NCBI GenBank assembly: GCA_009739505.2
Contig: CM019179.2
Span: 7,651,062 to 7,715,061 of the forward strand
Direction of reading: 5' to 3'
DNA from: Apolygus lucorum
Taxonomy: Eukaryota > Arthropoda > Insecta > Hemiptera > Miridae
DNA: 64,000 nt
This document shows, one piece after another, positions 12,501 through 24,500 of the stretch. A program made the translations under genes and the position numbers. The notes under the pieces are model-generated. The model did not search any database and was not told the DNA's origin. It saw only the letters and a program-made list of their open reading frames with translations. Each line of letters begins with the position of its first letter. The stretch's first letter is position 1.

Positions 12501-15500
12501 TTAAAAAAAATAGCACTTTTGCGCACCCTGGTCACTTTGCGCGCGAAAAGTACCAGTTGCGCGCAATGAAAAAAATCGGTTCGGGTATGATTTTTTCATG
12601 AAATTTGACGTAGAATCTGTATCTGCAATAAAAAATGGGGGTTCCCGTTTGAAAAAACAAAATTAGTGTCAATAGCGCGCAATTTTTTTGCGCTAAAGTA
12701 TTTTTCCTGAATTCTTTACAAAAAATATGAAAAATGGCGTTGGGCCCATTTTTTTACGTAATTAAATACGGAAATGCTGGAGGATGAACCATAACTTCTG
12801 GGACACCCTGTATAGTGCATTTATTTTAATCAGGGAAGTGTATAAAAGTATTTAGTACAGGAAAAAATCAATTTTTAAAATTTGATGCCATATGGAGAGG
12901 GAAAGAACCAGGGTGAGCAAACCCTTAACATGCACATGTTTATCCCTCTGACGGATGATGCCATATGGCATCATGCTCAGAAAACGCATATATTTCTTCG
13001 AATATGATCTCTTTCCGTGCACAAAAAAGCACTCGAACGAGTTTTTGTTCCAAAAATATCTCTGACTCATTCTACTTGAAACAGACTCAGATACATAATC
13101 AATATAAAAAGAATCAAAATTTCACATAATATAACCCTGTAAAAAAGACTTTGCAGGGTTTCAAATATCGAAAATTATTAATGAAATTTCAAAGAAATAT
13201 CATTAAATGTGGTACTTAACGAAAAACAGTGGCTTCATGAAGATGAACGAACGCTTTCGGTACTTTGATCCAGGAGAGAATGAGAAAAGTGAGGGATAAG
13301 TGACTCCCTCCCCTAAAACGTCATTTGTAAACATTGAAAAAGGTGAAAACAAATCCGAAGGTCACTTTATGATAGTCAGATTGCTAACGACGTCCACTAA
13401 AGAAGAAGGAACCTTTAAAATCTTTCTGTAACCTCCCGCTGCATTTTGAGTTTTCGAGCGGCTCAGGAATGAGATGATGCCATGGTGCATCATCCGTCAT
13501 TTAGGGATATGCGATATGATGCTACAAGGCATCATCCACGCTGAGAGTGTTAATGCTACCGTAGAGGCGGGTGACTTGGAACACTTTTCAACTTTCAGAA
13601 GCTGTAGTTTGAGTCGTATTGCAGATAAAAATTTGATCATGGTCTTAAAAGGTCAAAGGCTATTCAAAGAACATAACCATACAAAAAAAAAAAAAATTTT
13701 TTTCACGTCCAAGTAATTTATTTTTTTTGATTTGTGCCTGTTCCAAGTCATCTGCAGAGTCGGGTGACTTGGAACACCGCACGAATTTCGTTGTTTTTCA
13801 AGTAGTAAGAGCTCATTATGACTTGGAACAGTATCTGGAGTTTTAAAAAAGATCAATTTAGGGTTTCAAAATTAAAAAATGTTTTGCTGGAACTCGAAAA
13901 AGTAAAAAAACTCTTTATTTTTAATATTAACAGGAAATTTGCAGGTTTTTGTTCGTTTTTTGAACGATAATCACATTGTTTCTTATTTCAATCACATTGT
14001 TTCTTAATTATTAAGACTAGATTATAGGAAACAGTGTCTTAAAAAATTTCATCTATAAAATGAAGTCAATCTCTCCAATTTGAGGAATTAAAATTGTCTA
14101 AGTAAATTGAGCAACATGACTGAATCTTAATAAATTCTGGAAAAATCTGGAGAAATTGCGGTACTGACGCGCACCAGGCTGCCTCCTGTGTTTCCCCATG
14201 GTGAAATCTATAGAACAGAAACGAAAAAATACGATAGATAGGTAGGTACTAATCAGTGATCAACTCCATCACGATCGTATTGCCACAGTAACACACCTAA
14301 CATGAGTTGAAATGTGGAGAAAATGCACTGGAAAGCCGAGAGTGATAAGGGAGATGATCAGAAACAAAAACTGTAGGTGTTTAAAGTCACCCCCAAAAAA
14401 TCTACATTCACAAAACAATTTTTTATAAATCGCCCATCCCCGGTAGTGTTGATATGACACGGGGAATGTTGAATCAAGGGGTTAGAGAAAAAACTCAAGT
14501 CGTCAACTCCACGCATTTCGAAGGCACAACCCTTAGCGTTTTGAGAAAAAAAAACGTCACTTTTCTGATATAAACTTCAACGATATTTTAATAATGGAAA
14601 AATACTCACGAGACGAAATCTTTCACTTGGAAAAGGCAGCCACAATCACCAGAACACAAAATAAAATGATAAATAACAAATCGAAACTTATCACTGCAGT
14701 GTTGCCAACAAACAAATACGAAAATCCCCGGAGGTGTTCCAAGTCACCCGCCCGTTCCAAGACACCCGCCTCTACGGTAATTATTTTGGAAAATTGATGT
14801 TACATCTAGAATGTGGGAATATATTCGTGATCTGTATTTCCTATTGATTTGTACGTTCAAATCCATTCAAATTTAGATGCTGAGATACGATAATCAGTGT
14901 CAGCTTCCATGTATCGACTTCAGCAGCAGCGCTAAATATTACATTTTACTAACATGTGTTGAACAATCCTCTTTTTCTCTCGGGTCCCCTGTCTTGTATA
15001 ATGTGGAGTAGTCATGGTGTGCTGTTGTAAAAGACGTTTGCTCTGGGAATGAGAACAAAGCCTCCCTCAGTGGTTTCAAATTATTAGAGCTCTCACATTT
15101 TTCCTACCTCATCAGTACTGAAAGCAGATAACAACTCAGGAACGATTCAGCTTATCAAATCGTGAAAATCTTCTTAAGGCTAATCCCGTGCAAACATGTT
15201 TGCACTATTTATTAATTTCCTGATTTCAACAGTCCAGTGGTTTACAAATTAGATTAATTTTAAAGTATCAACTCCATAAAACATGTTTAAAAATTAGGTT
15301 GGTCCACACTTCAGAGTTCGATTCTACAAGGTATTTCCACAAAAGTATCTCTTAGGAATTTTTTAACCCCTTGTTTTTCAACTTTTTTTTCAAATTTTAA
15401 GATTTTTCGTGATTTTGACCTTATGCCATTTTTTTTAAATTCGGAACCCCGCTCAAAATGCCGCTTTTTTCATTTAAAATTTCCTTCTCGTGTTTTTGAC

Positions 15501-18500
15501 CTTGCGAAATTAAAATGGTCATAACTCCCGTTAGTAATCAAGGAAAAAGCTTTACATTTCCTGTAGGAAGAGCTCTTGACTTCCAGAAAAACTGTTCACT
15601 AGTGTTGTGATCAGCTGCCTCTTCGCATTTCTGTCCATTCACTTCCTTAGCTCAAGTGGTAGGAGCTCCAATTCAGAATCGGAGTGATAGGAGATCGATC
15701 CCCAGTTGAGAGAAGTTAATTTTTGATGATTCAACAATGTGGCGCAGTCGGTTAGGACCCAAATGGTCTCCTCAGCATTTCTCTGAGAACATTAATTCAT
15801 TAAGATTAGGTCATCTAATCAACTCCCTCCCAAGACACGAGTCGAGCCACCGCCTATTAGGACAAACGTTGAGGTCAGCAGATCCCCCGCCCTGTCAATA
15901 AGGAACAATAACAAAAACTCCGAAGCCAGTCAAAAATAGCGTGTTCTCACTGGGTTGGAAAACGCCGGCCAAAGCAGCCTACCTGACTAGGTAACAGAGT
16001 ACCTAAGATTTCCTAATGGGGGGGGGGGGGGGGTGGGAGATGTGATCAGCGCCCTCTTCGCATTTCTGTCCATTCACTTCCTTAGCTCATGTGGTAGGAG
16101 CTCCGATTCAGAATCGAACGCTAGGAGATCGATCCCCGGTCGAGGGAAGTTAAATTCTGATGATTCAACACTAGGATAGTCTTTCTTGGAAATTTCTCAA
16201 TCTCTGTTTTTTCAAACATTTTGGTGATTTTTTCCTGCTACAACACGGCTTTCTTCAGAGCCCCTCAAAAGCATAAAATATGCTCCATTTCGTGTAACAA
16301 CGTTAACAAGTTTTTCTATAAAATTTATGGGGAAGATGGTGTTTGATCGCGGAAGAAGGTGTTTTTTTTTTTAAACGAAATCAGCGTTCCGGCATGGACA
16401 GCGCTCTCTAGTAGGTATCTCCCTACTAAAATTCACGATTTCCGCGTGCAAACATCATTTTTTGGGCCCTCAAAGTTCAAAAAATGATAGACCGTTGGAA
16501 AACTGACAATTTGAACATGTTTTTTTCTCGAAGAGGGCACATCGAAATGGGCATGGGTTCAAAATAAAAACTTCTATAAAAAAAGTCAAATTTTCAAAAA
16601 ATGTAAAACTTTGCTTTTTGGCTTGATTTTTTAAAATATTTTATTCCTTGAAGATTTCCAACGAGGAAGCTTTAAAATTAACGTTTTCCCAACGATGTCC
16701 TCAAATTTGAATTTGATTGGTAAATAACGGCAGTTTTAATGACAAGGTTTTTTACATTTACGTTTGAAAATCTTGATATTTGCACGAGAAAGCTTTGAAA
16801 ATTAACGTTATTTCCAACGATATCCTCAAATTTGACGGCAGTTTTAATGACAAGGTTTTTCACCTCTACGTTTGAAAGTCTTAAAATTGAAAAAAACGTG
16901 GAAAACTTGTCGTTAGATGAAATTTCCAAGATATTTGTGTGTTGTAGAATCGAACCCTGAAGTTTTTAGTAACTTGAGTTTTTTTATTGAAATTTAAATC
17001 GACTCGTGTTTTTTGCGGGATTTGGGTGAATTTTCGTCCGCTTCTCGTATGTGTACCTCAATATGTACTCAAAACCGACAATATTCCAAATGTATAAACC
17101 AGAAACTGACATCTGGTATCAAAATTCCAAACTGTTTTTAAACACTCGCCAAGCCAAAACCGTGACTGCAGCTCCCCGCTGAACTCCTTCAATAATATTT
17201 TATTGTTTCAAAACGTCAAAAATGGCTATAGAAGATTGCTAGACGTACGTAGAACCCAAAATGTTGAGTTTTTGACAATGGGGTATTTCAGTCAATTTTT
17301 TTAATTTTTTTTTTTTTTTCAAAAGGGTATGGCTCAGGAATAACGGTAATCGGGTCTGTTCGTCGAGAAAATGTTTTTAAAAAATCAGAGAAGGTAAGGA
17401 AAGTTGAAGATTTGAATGGTGTGACGTAGCTAGCCAACTGTCTTTGAAAAAAGTATCCATGCACAGAGAAGAGATGAAACCCTTGGAGGACCTCTTGGAT
17501 ACTACAAAACACCACTCACACAGGCGCGCGGTGTAGTCCGTGGCGTAGTCCTTGCCTAGTGTGTGTGCATTTATAGCGGCCCGCCTTTTTCAAATGTGTG
17601 ATCTCTTTAATTAATTTTTCTACCACTTGTTATAGTATCATTTGGCTAAAAGTTGGAGTATATAGGTTCTCAAGGGTGCTGAATCCAAATTTGTGGTCAA
17701 AAACCTGAATTTCCGACCCACCGAAATACCCCATTTTGAGAACCTGATGAACTACTGAAAACTCATTGAAACGTGCGTTGAGGCAAACGGTTCTTGATAC
17801 ATTCAAGTGAGAAGTGGGACGAACGTTTGAGAATAAATACTGCTTTCTACACCAACAAAGATGACCCATTCTATCATAATAATGCATTATATTCAGTGAT
17901 CGACACCTTAGAATTTCTGGTCATTCAAAAATAACAAACCTAGAATGTTCATATCCGCCGGTTCTCAGTTTAGTACCCTCTGTCCCAACCGCAAGTGGAC
18001 AAACAGGACTATTTGCAATTACAAAGTGATGAATCACAATACTATTTTTCATACAAATTTGTTAAACAAGTACATGTCCCCCTTCCTGTACTCACGAGAG
18101 GAGGTTTTGTTCTCGACGTTTATCTTTCTATTCAGTAGGGGTTTCTCGATACTGTGATGGTTTTTCTGTATCTTGTTGTGGGGTTCCGTATTGTGTTTCG
18201 GGGTTCTGTACTGTTTGCAGATTGAAAGAATGCGGATGGTTTGGTGAGGTGTCCATGTGTATAGGTTTTCCAAGTCAGATTGAGAATTTTCCAAATCAAA
18301 TTGATACTCAGAATTTTTTGACAGGTATAATATTTTGTAGAAGAGACGAAAAAGATGAGTGATGCAAGATGGAAAGGATTCATTTATTTTTTCAAGTTCA
18401 TATTAATCTTATGAAAAATTGTTGTTGCTCTTCGGTGTACCTTGCATATTTGCCCCTTCTTCCACGTCTCTGTCTCTGCGGTGCATCATTTCCAGTGTAT

Positions 18501-21500
18501 TCAACATCGTTCCGTGATTCTTGCGTATCACCGCTCTGACTAGATGAATCTATAGGACGATCAACACCTCACCGGCAGTTTTCTCGAACAAGCTCACTGT
18601 CACTTTCTCTCCCGGGATCGTTCATCGTTGAAATACAGATCGCAACTAATAAATGGGTCAACGACCGAAGATGTTTGCGAATCCCCTCCAAAAAGGAACA
18701 TGTTGTTTATTGTTTCCAGCCGTCTGGACGAAGGTAGGTAGCGACAATGTGAGGGAAGGGGCTGCAGACGGGCTAAGTGCAATAGGATAGATAACCTACG
18801 AGGGTAGTTCGGACAGTAAGAGTACTCGATTTTTCCAGACTTTGCAAAAATTTTATTTAAAAAAAAATAACAGGGTATTACAGGCATACATCTAAGTTAT
18901 TTTTCCACGTAATCGCCTTCTCGATCAATGCACTTTTGCGACCGTGAAATGAGCTTTGTAATCCCCTCATCATAAAAACTTCCCGCCACCTCCTTGTTCC
19001 AGTTTGTGACAGTTTTTTGAACCTCCTGGTCGGTTGAAAAATGTTTCCCACCAAGGTGCATCTTCAGAGAAGTGAACAGATGGTAATCAGAAGGCGCCAA
19101 GTCGGGGGGGGGGGGTAAGGGGGGTTGTCTAGAATGTCCCAACCGAAGGAGTCCAAAAGAGCCTTGGTGAGGTTCGCCGTGTGTGGTCGCGCATTGTCAT
19201 GCAAAAAACAGACTCCCTTCGTCATCATCCCTCTTTGTTTGTTCTGAATTGCCCTTCTGAGTTTCTTCAAGGTTTCACAGTATCGTTCCGCATTAATGGT
19301 TTCTCCATGTGGCAAATATTCGATCAAAATGATGCCTTTTTGGTCCCAAAAAACCGAAGCCATGATTTTTTTTTCGCCGAAATTTGGGTTTTGAATTTTT
19401 TTGTCGACGGTGAGGTGGTATGGCGCCACTGTTGGGATTGTCTTTTTGTCTCAGGAGTGTAATGAGCTACCCAAGTTTCATCGCCTGTCACGATGGAGTC
19501 CAGAAATGCCTCACCTTCCACTTCAAATCTCTCCTAAATGGCTTTGGAGCTGGTGATCCGCTTCAATTTGTGATTCTCAGTAAGCTGTTTCGGCACCCAC
19601 CGTGCAGACAATTTTCGAAATCCTAGTGTTTCAGTGATCGTCTCGTACAGTAGGGTTCTTGAGAGCTGACGAATCATTGCGGACATTTCGTCCAAAGTCA
19701 ATCTGCGGTCTCCTAAGACAGTTTCCTAAATTTTCTGCACCAACTCGTCTGTCAAAATTGAAGGTCTTCCACTCCGTTGATCATCATGAACAGAAGTTCT
19801 TCCTTCCTTAAACTCACGGCACCACTTGTGAACATTTCGAGAGGCGCTCTTCCTTCCGCAACGAGGAAACAGATAATGGCGCGCACCTCGCACTTGGCGG
19901 GATTTTGAATTGACATTGTTCACGCAAACGCTCACCAACACCAGAGTTTTCGTACTAGCGAGGTAGTTGACCTCTCAATTTCTTCAGGAGATCCCCCCCC
20001 CCCCCTACAATGCAGTGCAGCCAACTTAGGGAAAAAAAATTGCCCCATCCTGTGAGAGCACCAGTACTCTTACTTTCCGAACTACCCTCGTATATGTGGG
20101 TACCAAGTTAAGGCCTAAACGGCTGGACGGATTTTTAAAAAAATTGTTTTTAATTGTTCAGCAACTTTTGGATTGTGCTATACTAACGGATAATCACTGT
20201 TCGTAGTTTCGTCGTTAGAAATGGAAAATTCTCAATTTGATTTGGAAAATTCTCAATTTGATTTGGAAAGTTCTCATTTTGATTTGGAAGATTCTAAATT
20301 TGATTTGGAAAATTCTCAATCTGACTTGGAAAACCTATATTGCAATCCCAAAAACATAGTCCTTCTTCTACCTGCCATTCAAGCTAGGAAAAATGAGACC
20401 AAGGGTTGTTGACTACCAACTGATGATGAAGTGAAAGGATTGAGCGGCTCGAGGCCTGGTACGATTACTGAGGCTCTTCCCTTTCCCCAGCCCGACTCAC
20501 CAGGCTACCTAAGATTTTGGAACAGGTAGTCGTCTATGTTAGCAGGTATACCCTTCGGGAAATTGACCAGCCACATTCTTTCTATCTGCGAACAGTACTG
20601 TGTTTTCTCTCACGAAATATCGTTAGACCATTAGTTTCCCGTTCCGCCTATTTTTGTTTGGGAACTTCGAATTGTGCATCCTTTTCCCATCATCCCCCGT
20701 TCCAATGATCATTCGCCCAACACCCGCCTCTCGCGCGCGCCAGAATAGCACGCGGCACCCAACATCAGACAAAGCATTCAGCTACTAATAACGTACGTAT
20801 ACCTAGACTAACACGTCGTCTATGTCAAATGGTTATTCGTGAGTCCTTCATGACTGGCTTATAAACGATAATACATAATATTTATTTAGTTGGCCATTCA
20901 TTCTCAATGGGATCAGACGTGATGTAAAAAATATTAACCGTTACGAGTTTTATCATATGAAGTCATTCGTTGCTCCAAGTCCCTCCAAACCTGTACTGCG
21001 TGTCCCTCGTTAAGGACCGGAAAACTTCGGGAGTCGATTCTACAACTAATTTAAGTAAGAAAATGTCTCCTAGTAATTTTTTTTCAACCCCTTGTTTTTC
21101 CAAGTTTTTTTCATTTTTAAGATTTATTCCGTGTTTTTGACCTTGTACCACTAAAATTACGATAACTACCTCAATTTACCGTAAACATGTAAAAACAATA
21201 AGATGTGTTTATCAACCCACGGCGCGCACAAATTGTCAAGTATCGGGGATGGGGTCATACGACAAACGCTGTTATTACTGAGCTTTCGGAAAATTTATTT
21301 CCTTCATCAGGGGTCAAAGCAGCTACATGTGAGGAGAGTACACCCACCAACTCATACTCTCATTGTTTCCAACTTTTTCGTCAAAACTTAAAATTTATGC
21401 TGGTTGTTGTGGAGAAGGAAGCAGAGGACGTCAATATATTTATATTGTTAGGAATTTATACACGTGTTTTGTTACTTAGTTGTGATTTGGATACAATGAA

Positions 21501-24500
21501 TAAAAAAGTCAGTTTTGGTTTTGACATCGACTAGTGCGGTTCGTTCCTAGAATGTAAAACCTTAACAGTGGTGACAGCGGTGCTTCACGAATTCATCAGA
21601 AGGAGATGATGGAATGGGGACTGCCAGGGATACGAGGAAGTGGTAAAGTACCACGAAATAGGCGGTCTAAGGGAAGAAGGCAGATGCCCACCCAAGATTG
21701 GGTATGTGAGGAAAATAATTGCTGTGTTGAGTGCGGCGTGCTGTACTTCCATTCGGTGTTCTGCTCGCTCAATGTGGAAGCAGCAAAAGAACTAGTTCAA
21801 AACGAGAGGAGAGAAGGAAGCTGGAAAGGCGAAGATTCAACATTTATGGAAGAAGATTGTTGTCACTTGACGCAAAACAATTGTGACCCATGGTCACGAA
21901 AAAATGCTAAGTTTCTAGGTGTCAATAGTTCAAGGAAAAGATCAGAGTTGACCGATTATCGTCCAAAGACACCAGCATTTGAAGATAAGGACAAGATCAT
22001 TGGCGATTTAGAGACAGCATGCGAAACAATGGAGGTAGCTTTTGAAGAAGAACGGAAAACAATGAAGTTGGAAATTAACTCATTGAGAAAGTCATTGAAC
22101 GAATCGCTTATCAACGACGAAATCAATAGAAAAACAATCCTGCTATTGAAAAAGCAACTTGAGGAAAAACAAAATCTTGTTGTTCAACAAAATGAAAACT
22201 TATCGAGCATGGAAATTGAGATCAAATATAGAGACAAAGAAAATATTGCAATGGCAGCCAAATTACAAGAATTGGAAATTTCAATTCAGGAAATGACAAA
22301 CAAACATCAAGAACAGTTGAAGGAAGCAGCATATGAAGTGGAAGAGATTCTGAAAGAAAAGTCGGACATTCTGGAAAAAACAATGAAATTTAAAGTCGAG
22401 AACGAAGAATACGCCATAAAATTGGAAAGAGAATTTGAGAAAACTCGTAAGCTCCAAGATGAGAACGTTGAGTTGCATCGTTGCCTGAAGTTGAAGCATG
22501 CAGAGTCAGTTGCTTATAGCACTGAGATCCAACAGCTGAAAAATGCACTCTATATCGAAGCATCAAGATCTGAAAGTCTAGTTTATGAAAAGGTCCAGCT
22601 CAACAACTCTGGCTTCCGAGTCCAGTTCCACATTCAAGAAGAAGTTGGTGCTGCTGTGGATATATTTGATGAAAACACCAAACAAATCCGTGCTTTGTCT
22701 CAGGAAATTGAGGCTCTAGAATACCAGTTAGGGGTTGTATCCCATTTTACAACTTCAGAGGAACAAGTTGAAACGAAAAAGTGGGGAACTTTGGTAACTG
22801 TTACAGACGAAGACGTGACAATAACTTCAGAGCGTTCTCCTACACTCGTGAAAGAGATGACACGCTTTTCGGTCCAAAGTGTTGACCACACAAGACTTTC
22901 TGGGAAATATGAAGTGGCAAATCCAGTTCAAAGCATAGGACAACCCGTTTCTGAGTTGGAAAGATGTTGGAAATGGGAACGAGAAGTGTGGCATACCTGG
23001 TATCTTAAGAAATCCTATGGAGGAAACTTGTCTGCAGCTGTAGTTACTCGAGAAGCAAGAACGGATGGTGGCAAGAGAGGCAGGGAAAAAGAAACCGGTG
23101 ACAAGTGGATCAAATACCTACTTAAATTTCGAAAAAAGATTATCTGCTGCTATGGGTGGTTAAAATGATCATTGAAGAAAAACTCAAAAAAGGAAAGGAG
23201 GGAGTAATGTTAGGAATTTATACACGTGTTTTGTTACTTAGTTTTGATTTGGATACAATGAATAAAAAAGTCAGTTTTGGTTTTGACATCGACTAGTGCG
23301 GTTCGTTCCTAGAATGTAAAACCTTAACAATATATTCACATTTATTCGGCAAGCGCTTTCGGGGCAAACTATGGTCCCTTTCTCAAGCCTATGTTCACTC
23401 TGCAATTATTCTCCCACAATCTTCCACCCCTCCTCTATCATCCAAATCTCACCTCTGCCAATCTTGAAAGATTTGGATGATAGAGGAGGGATGGAAGATT
23501 GTGGGAGAATAATTGCAGAGTGAACATAGGCTTGAGAAAGGGGCCATAGTTTGCCCCGAAAGCGCTTGCCGAATAAATGTGAATATATAAATATATTGAC
23601 GTCCTCTGCTTCCTTCTCCACAACAACCAACATAAATGACTGCAGCAGAAGTACAGAACAAAAACTTAAAATAAATAAATAGCATCAGGCTTTCAACAAT
23701 AGCAAAACAAAAATTTTAAAAATTTTTAGGCGTATAAACATCAATAATAAAACTCTAGAAACAAAACTAAAAAACTCACTCGCTTTGAGCCCTGATGAAG
23801 GAAATAAATTTTCCGAAAGCTCGGTAATAACAGCGTTTGTTGGATGATCCCATTCCCGATACTTGACAGTTTGTGTAAAAATAATGGCACCATTGAAAAG
23901 GGCGTCAAATTTCCCATCTTTCTTGTGCCCACGAAAAACTATTTGAGGGGTCCTGGTGGGAGAAAAATCAACTCGTCAAGTAAGTTTTGTCAAATTAGCA
24001 AACTTTCCTATTCTTTCTTTTTGTTGAAAGGTGTTAATTCCGCATGGTTTTCCCCGTAACTAAACACCCAAAACTGCGCAAAGATCTCAGCTGTCCAACG
24101 GTGTAATCAAAAAATATTTTACAATCGAATTTAGGGGAAAATTTTGTGTTTGAACGCGTAAAAATGTGCATTTTTGGGACTCCGGAGTTGGATGAACGGT
24201 GGGAGAAGTGGCGGAAGAGTGGACCCCGGAGTCCCTCCGCCAAAATGTCGATTTCGTATTAAAAAATGCACGTTTTTACGTGTTCAAACACAAATTTCTC
24301 TCCTAAATTCGATTGTAAATTTTTTTTTATTGTACCGTTGGAAAGCTGAGATCTGCGCAGTTTTTGAAGGTACCTGAAAACTATGCGGAAATATAACACC
24401 TTTCAACCAAAAGAAAAAATAAGAAATTTAGCCAATTTGACGAAAATTACTTTACGAGTGGATTTTTCTCCCATCAGGACCCCTCAAATAGCTTTGTGTG

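Larger units (their letters stand above)
15603..16170 (+). mobile_element. TRIM-type miniature LTR element, copy 1 (tRNA-like sequence in LTR)
   Basis: 568 bp. Left LTR 15603-15736 (TGTTGTGATC..GATTCAACA, 134 bp), right LTR 16041-16170 (130 bp, lacking 3 bases at its start). The 4 bp target duplication CTAG lies at 15599-15602 and 16171-16174. After the left LTR, TGGCGCAGTCGGTTAGGA (15740-15757) begins with TGG as primer-binding sites do, although it also resembles a tRNA D-arm. Before the right LTR is a polypurine tract of about 16 Gs. No ORF, so replication would need proteins in trans. Its orientation is set by the polypurine tract. Confidence 0.82.
15290..16970. repeat. Degenerate foldback repeat, split by the TRIM at 15603
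   Basis: The left part (15290-15602) and right part (16175-16970) carry inverse copies of the arm sequence typical of the CAGGGTG foldbacks, such as GTTCGATTCTACAA (15317) and its inverse near 16945. The ends are too eroded to place and no TA flank can be assigned. Confidence 0.5.
21446..23329 (+). mobile_element. Short LTR retroelement carrying a single coiled-coil ORF
   Basis: 1884 bp with two 122 bp LTRs (21446-21567 and 23208-23329, TGTTAGG..CCTTAACA) that differ by one base. A primer-binding-like TGGTGACAGCGGTGC starts 1 base after the left LTR (21569). The polypurine tract AAAAAAGGAAAGGAGGGA ends just before the right LTR. Target duplication ATAT (4 bp) on both sides, verified against the opposite arm of foldback C, which keeps the unoccupied site. 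There is no gag, protease, reverse transcriptase or integrase, so it is non-autonomous. Confidence 0.88.

Noticed and set aside
15603..16170. Reading the tRNA-like units as a tandem tRNA SINE
   Set aside because: The unit ends are TG..CA, the whole is bordered by a 4 bp direct duplication at both loci, a purine tract precedes the second unit, and no A-tail or simple repeat closes the element.
21446..23329. An endogenous retrovirus
   Set aside because: No gag, protease, reverse transcriptase, integrase or envelope-like motif is visible; the sole ORF is a coiled-coil protein.
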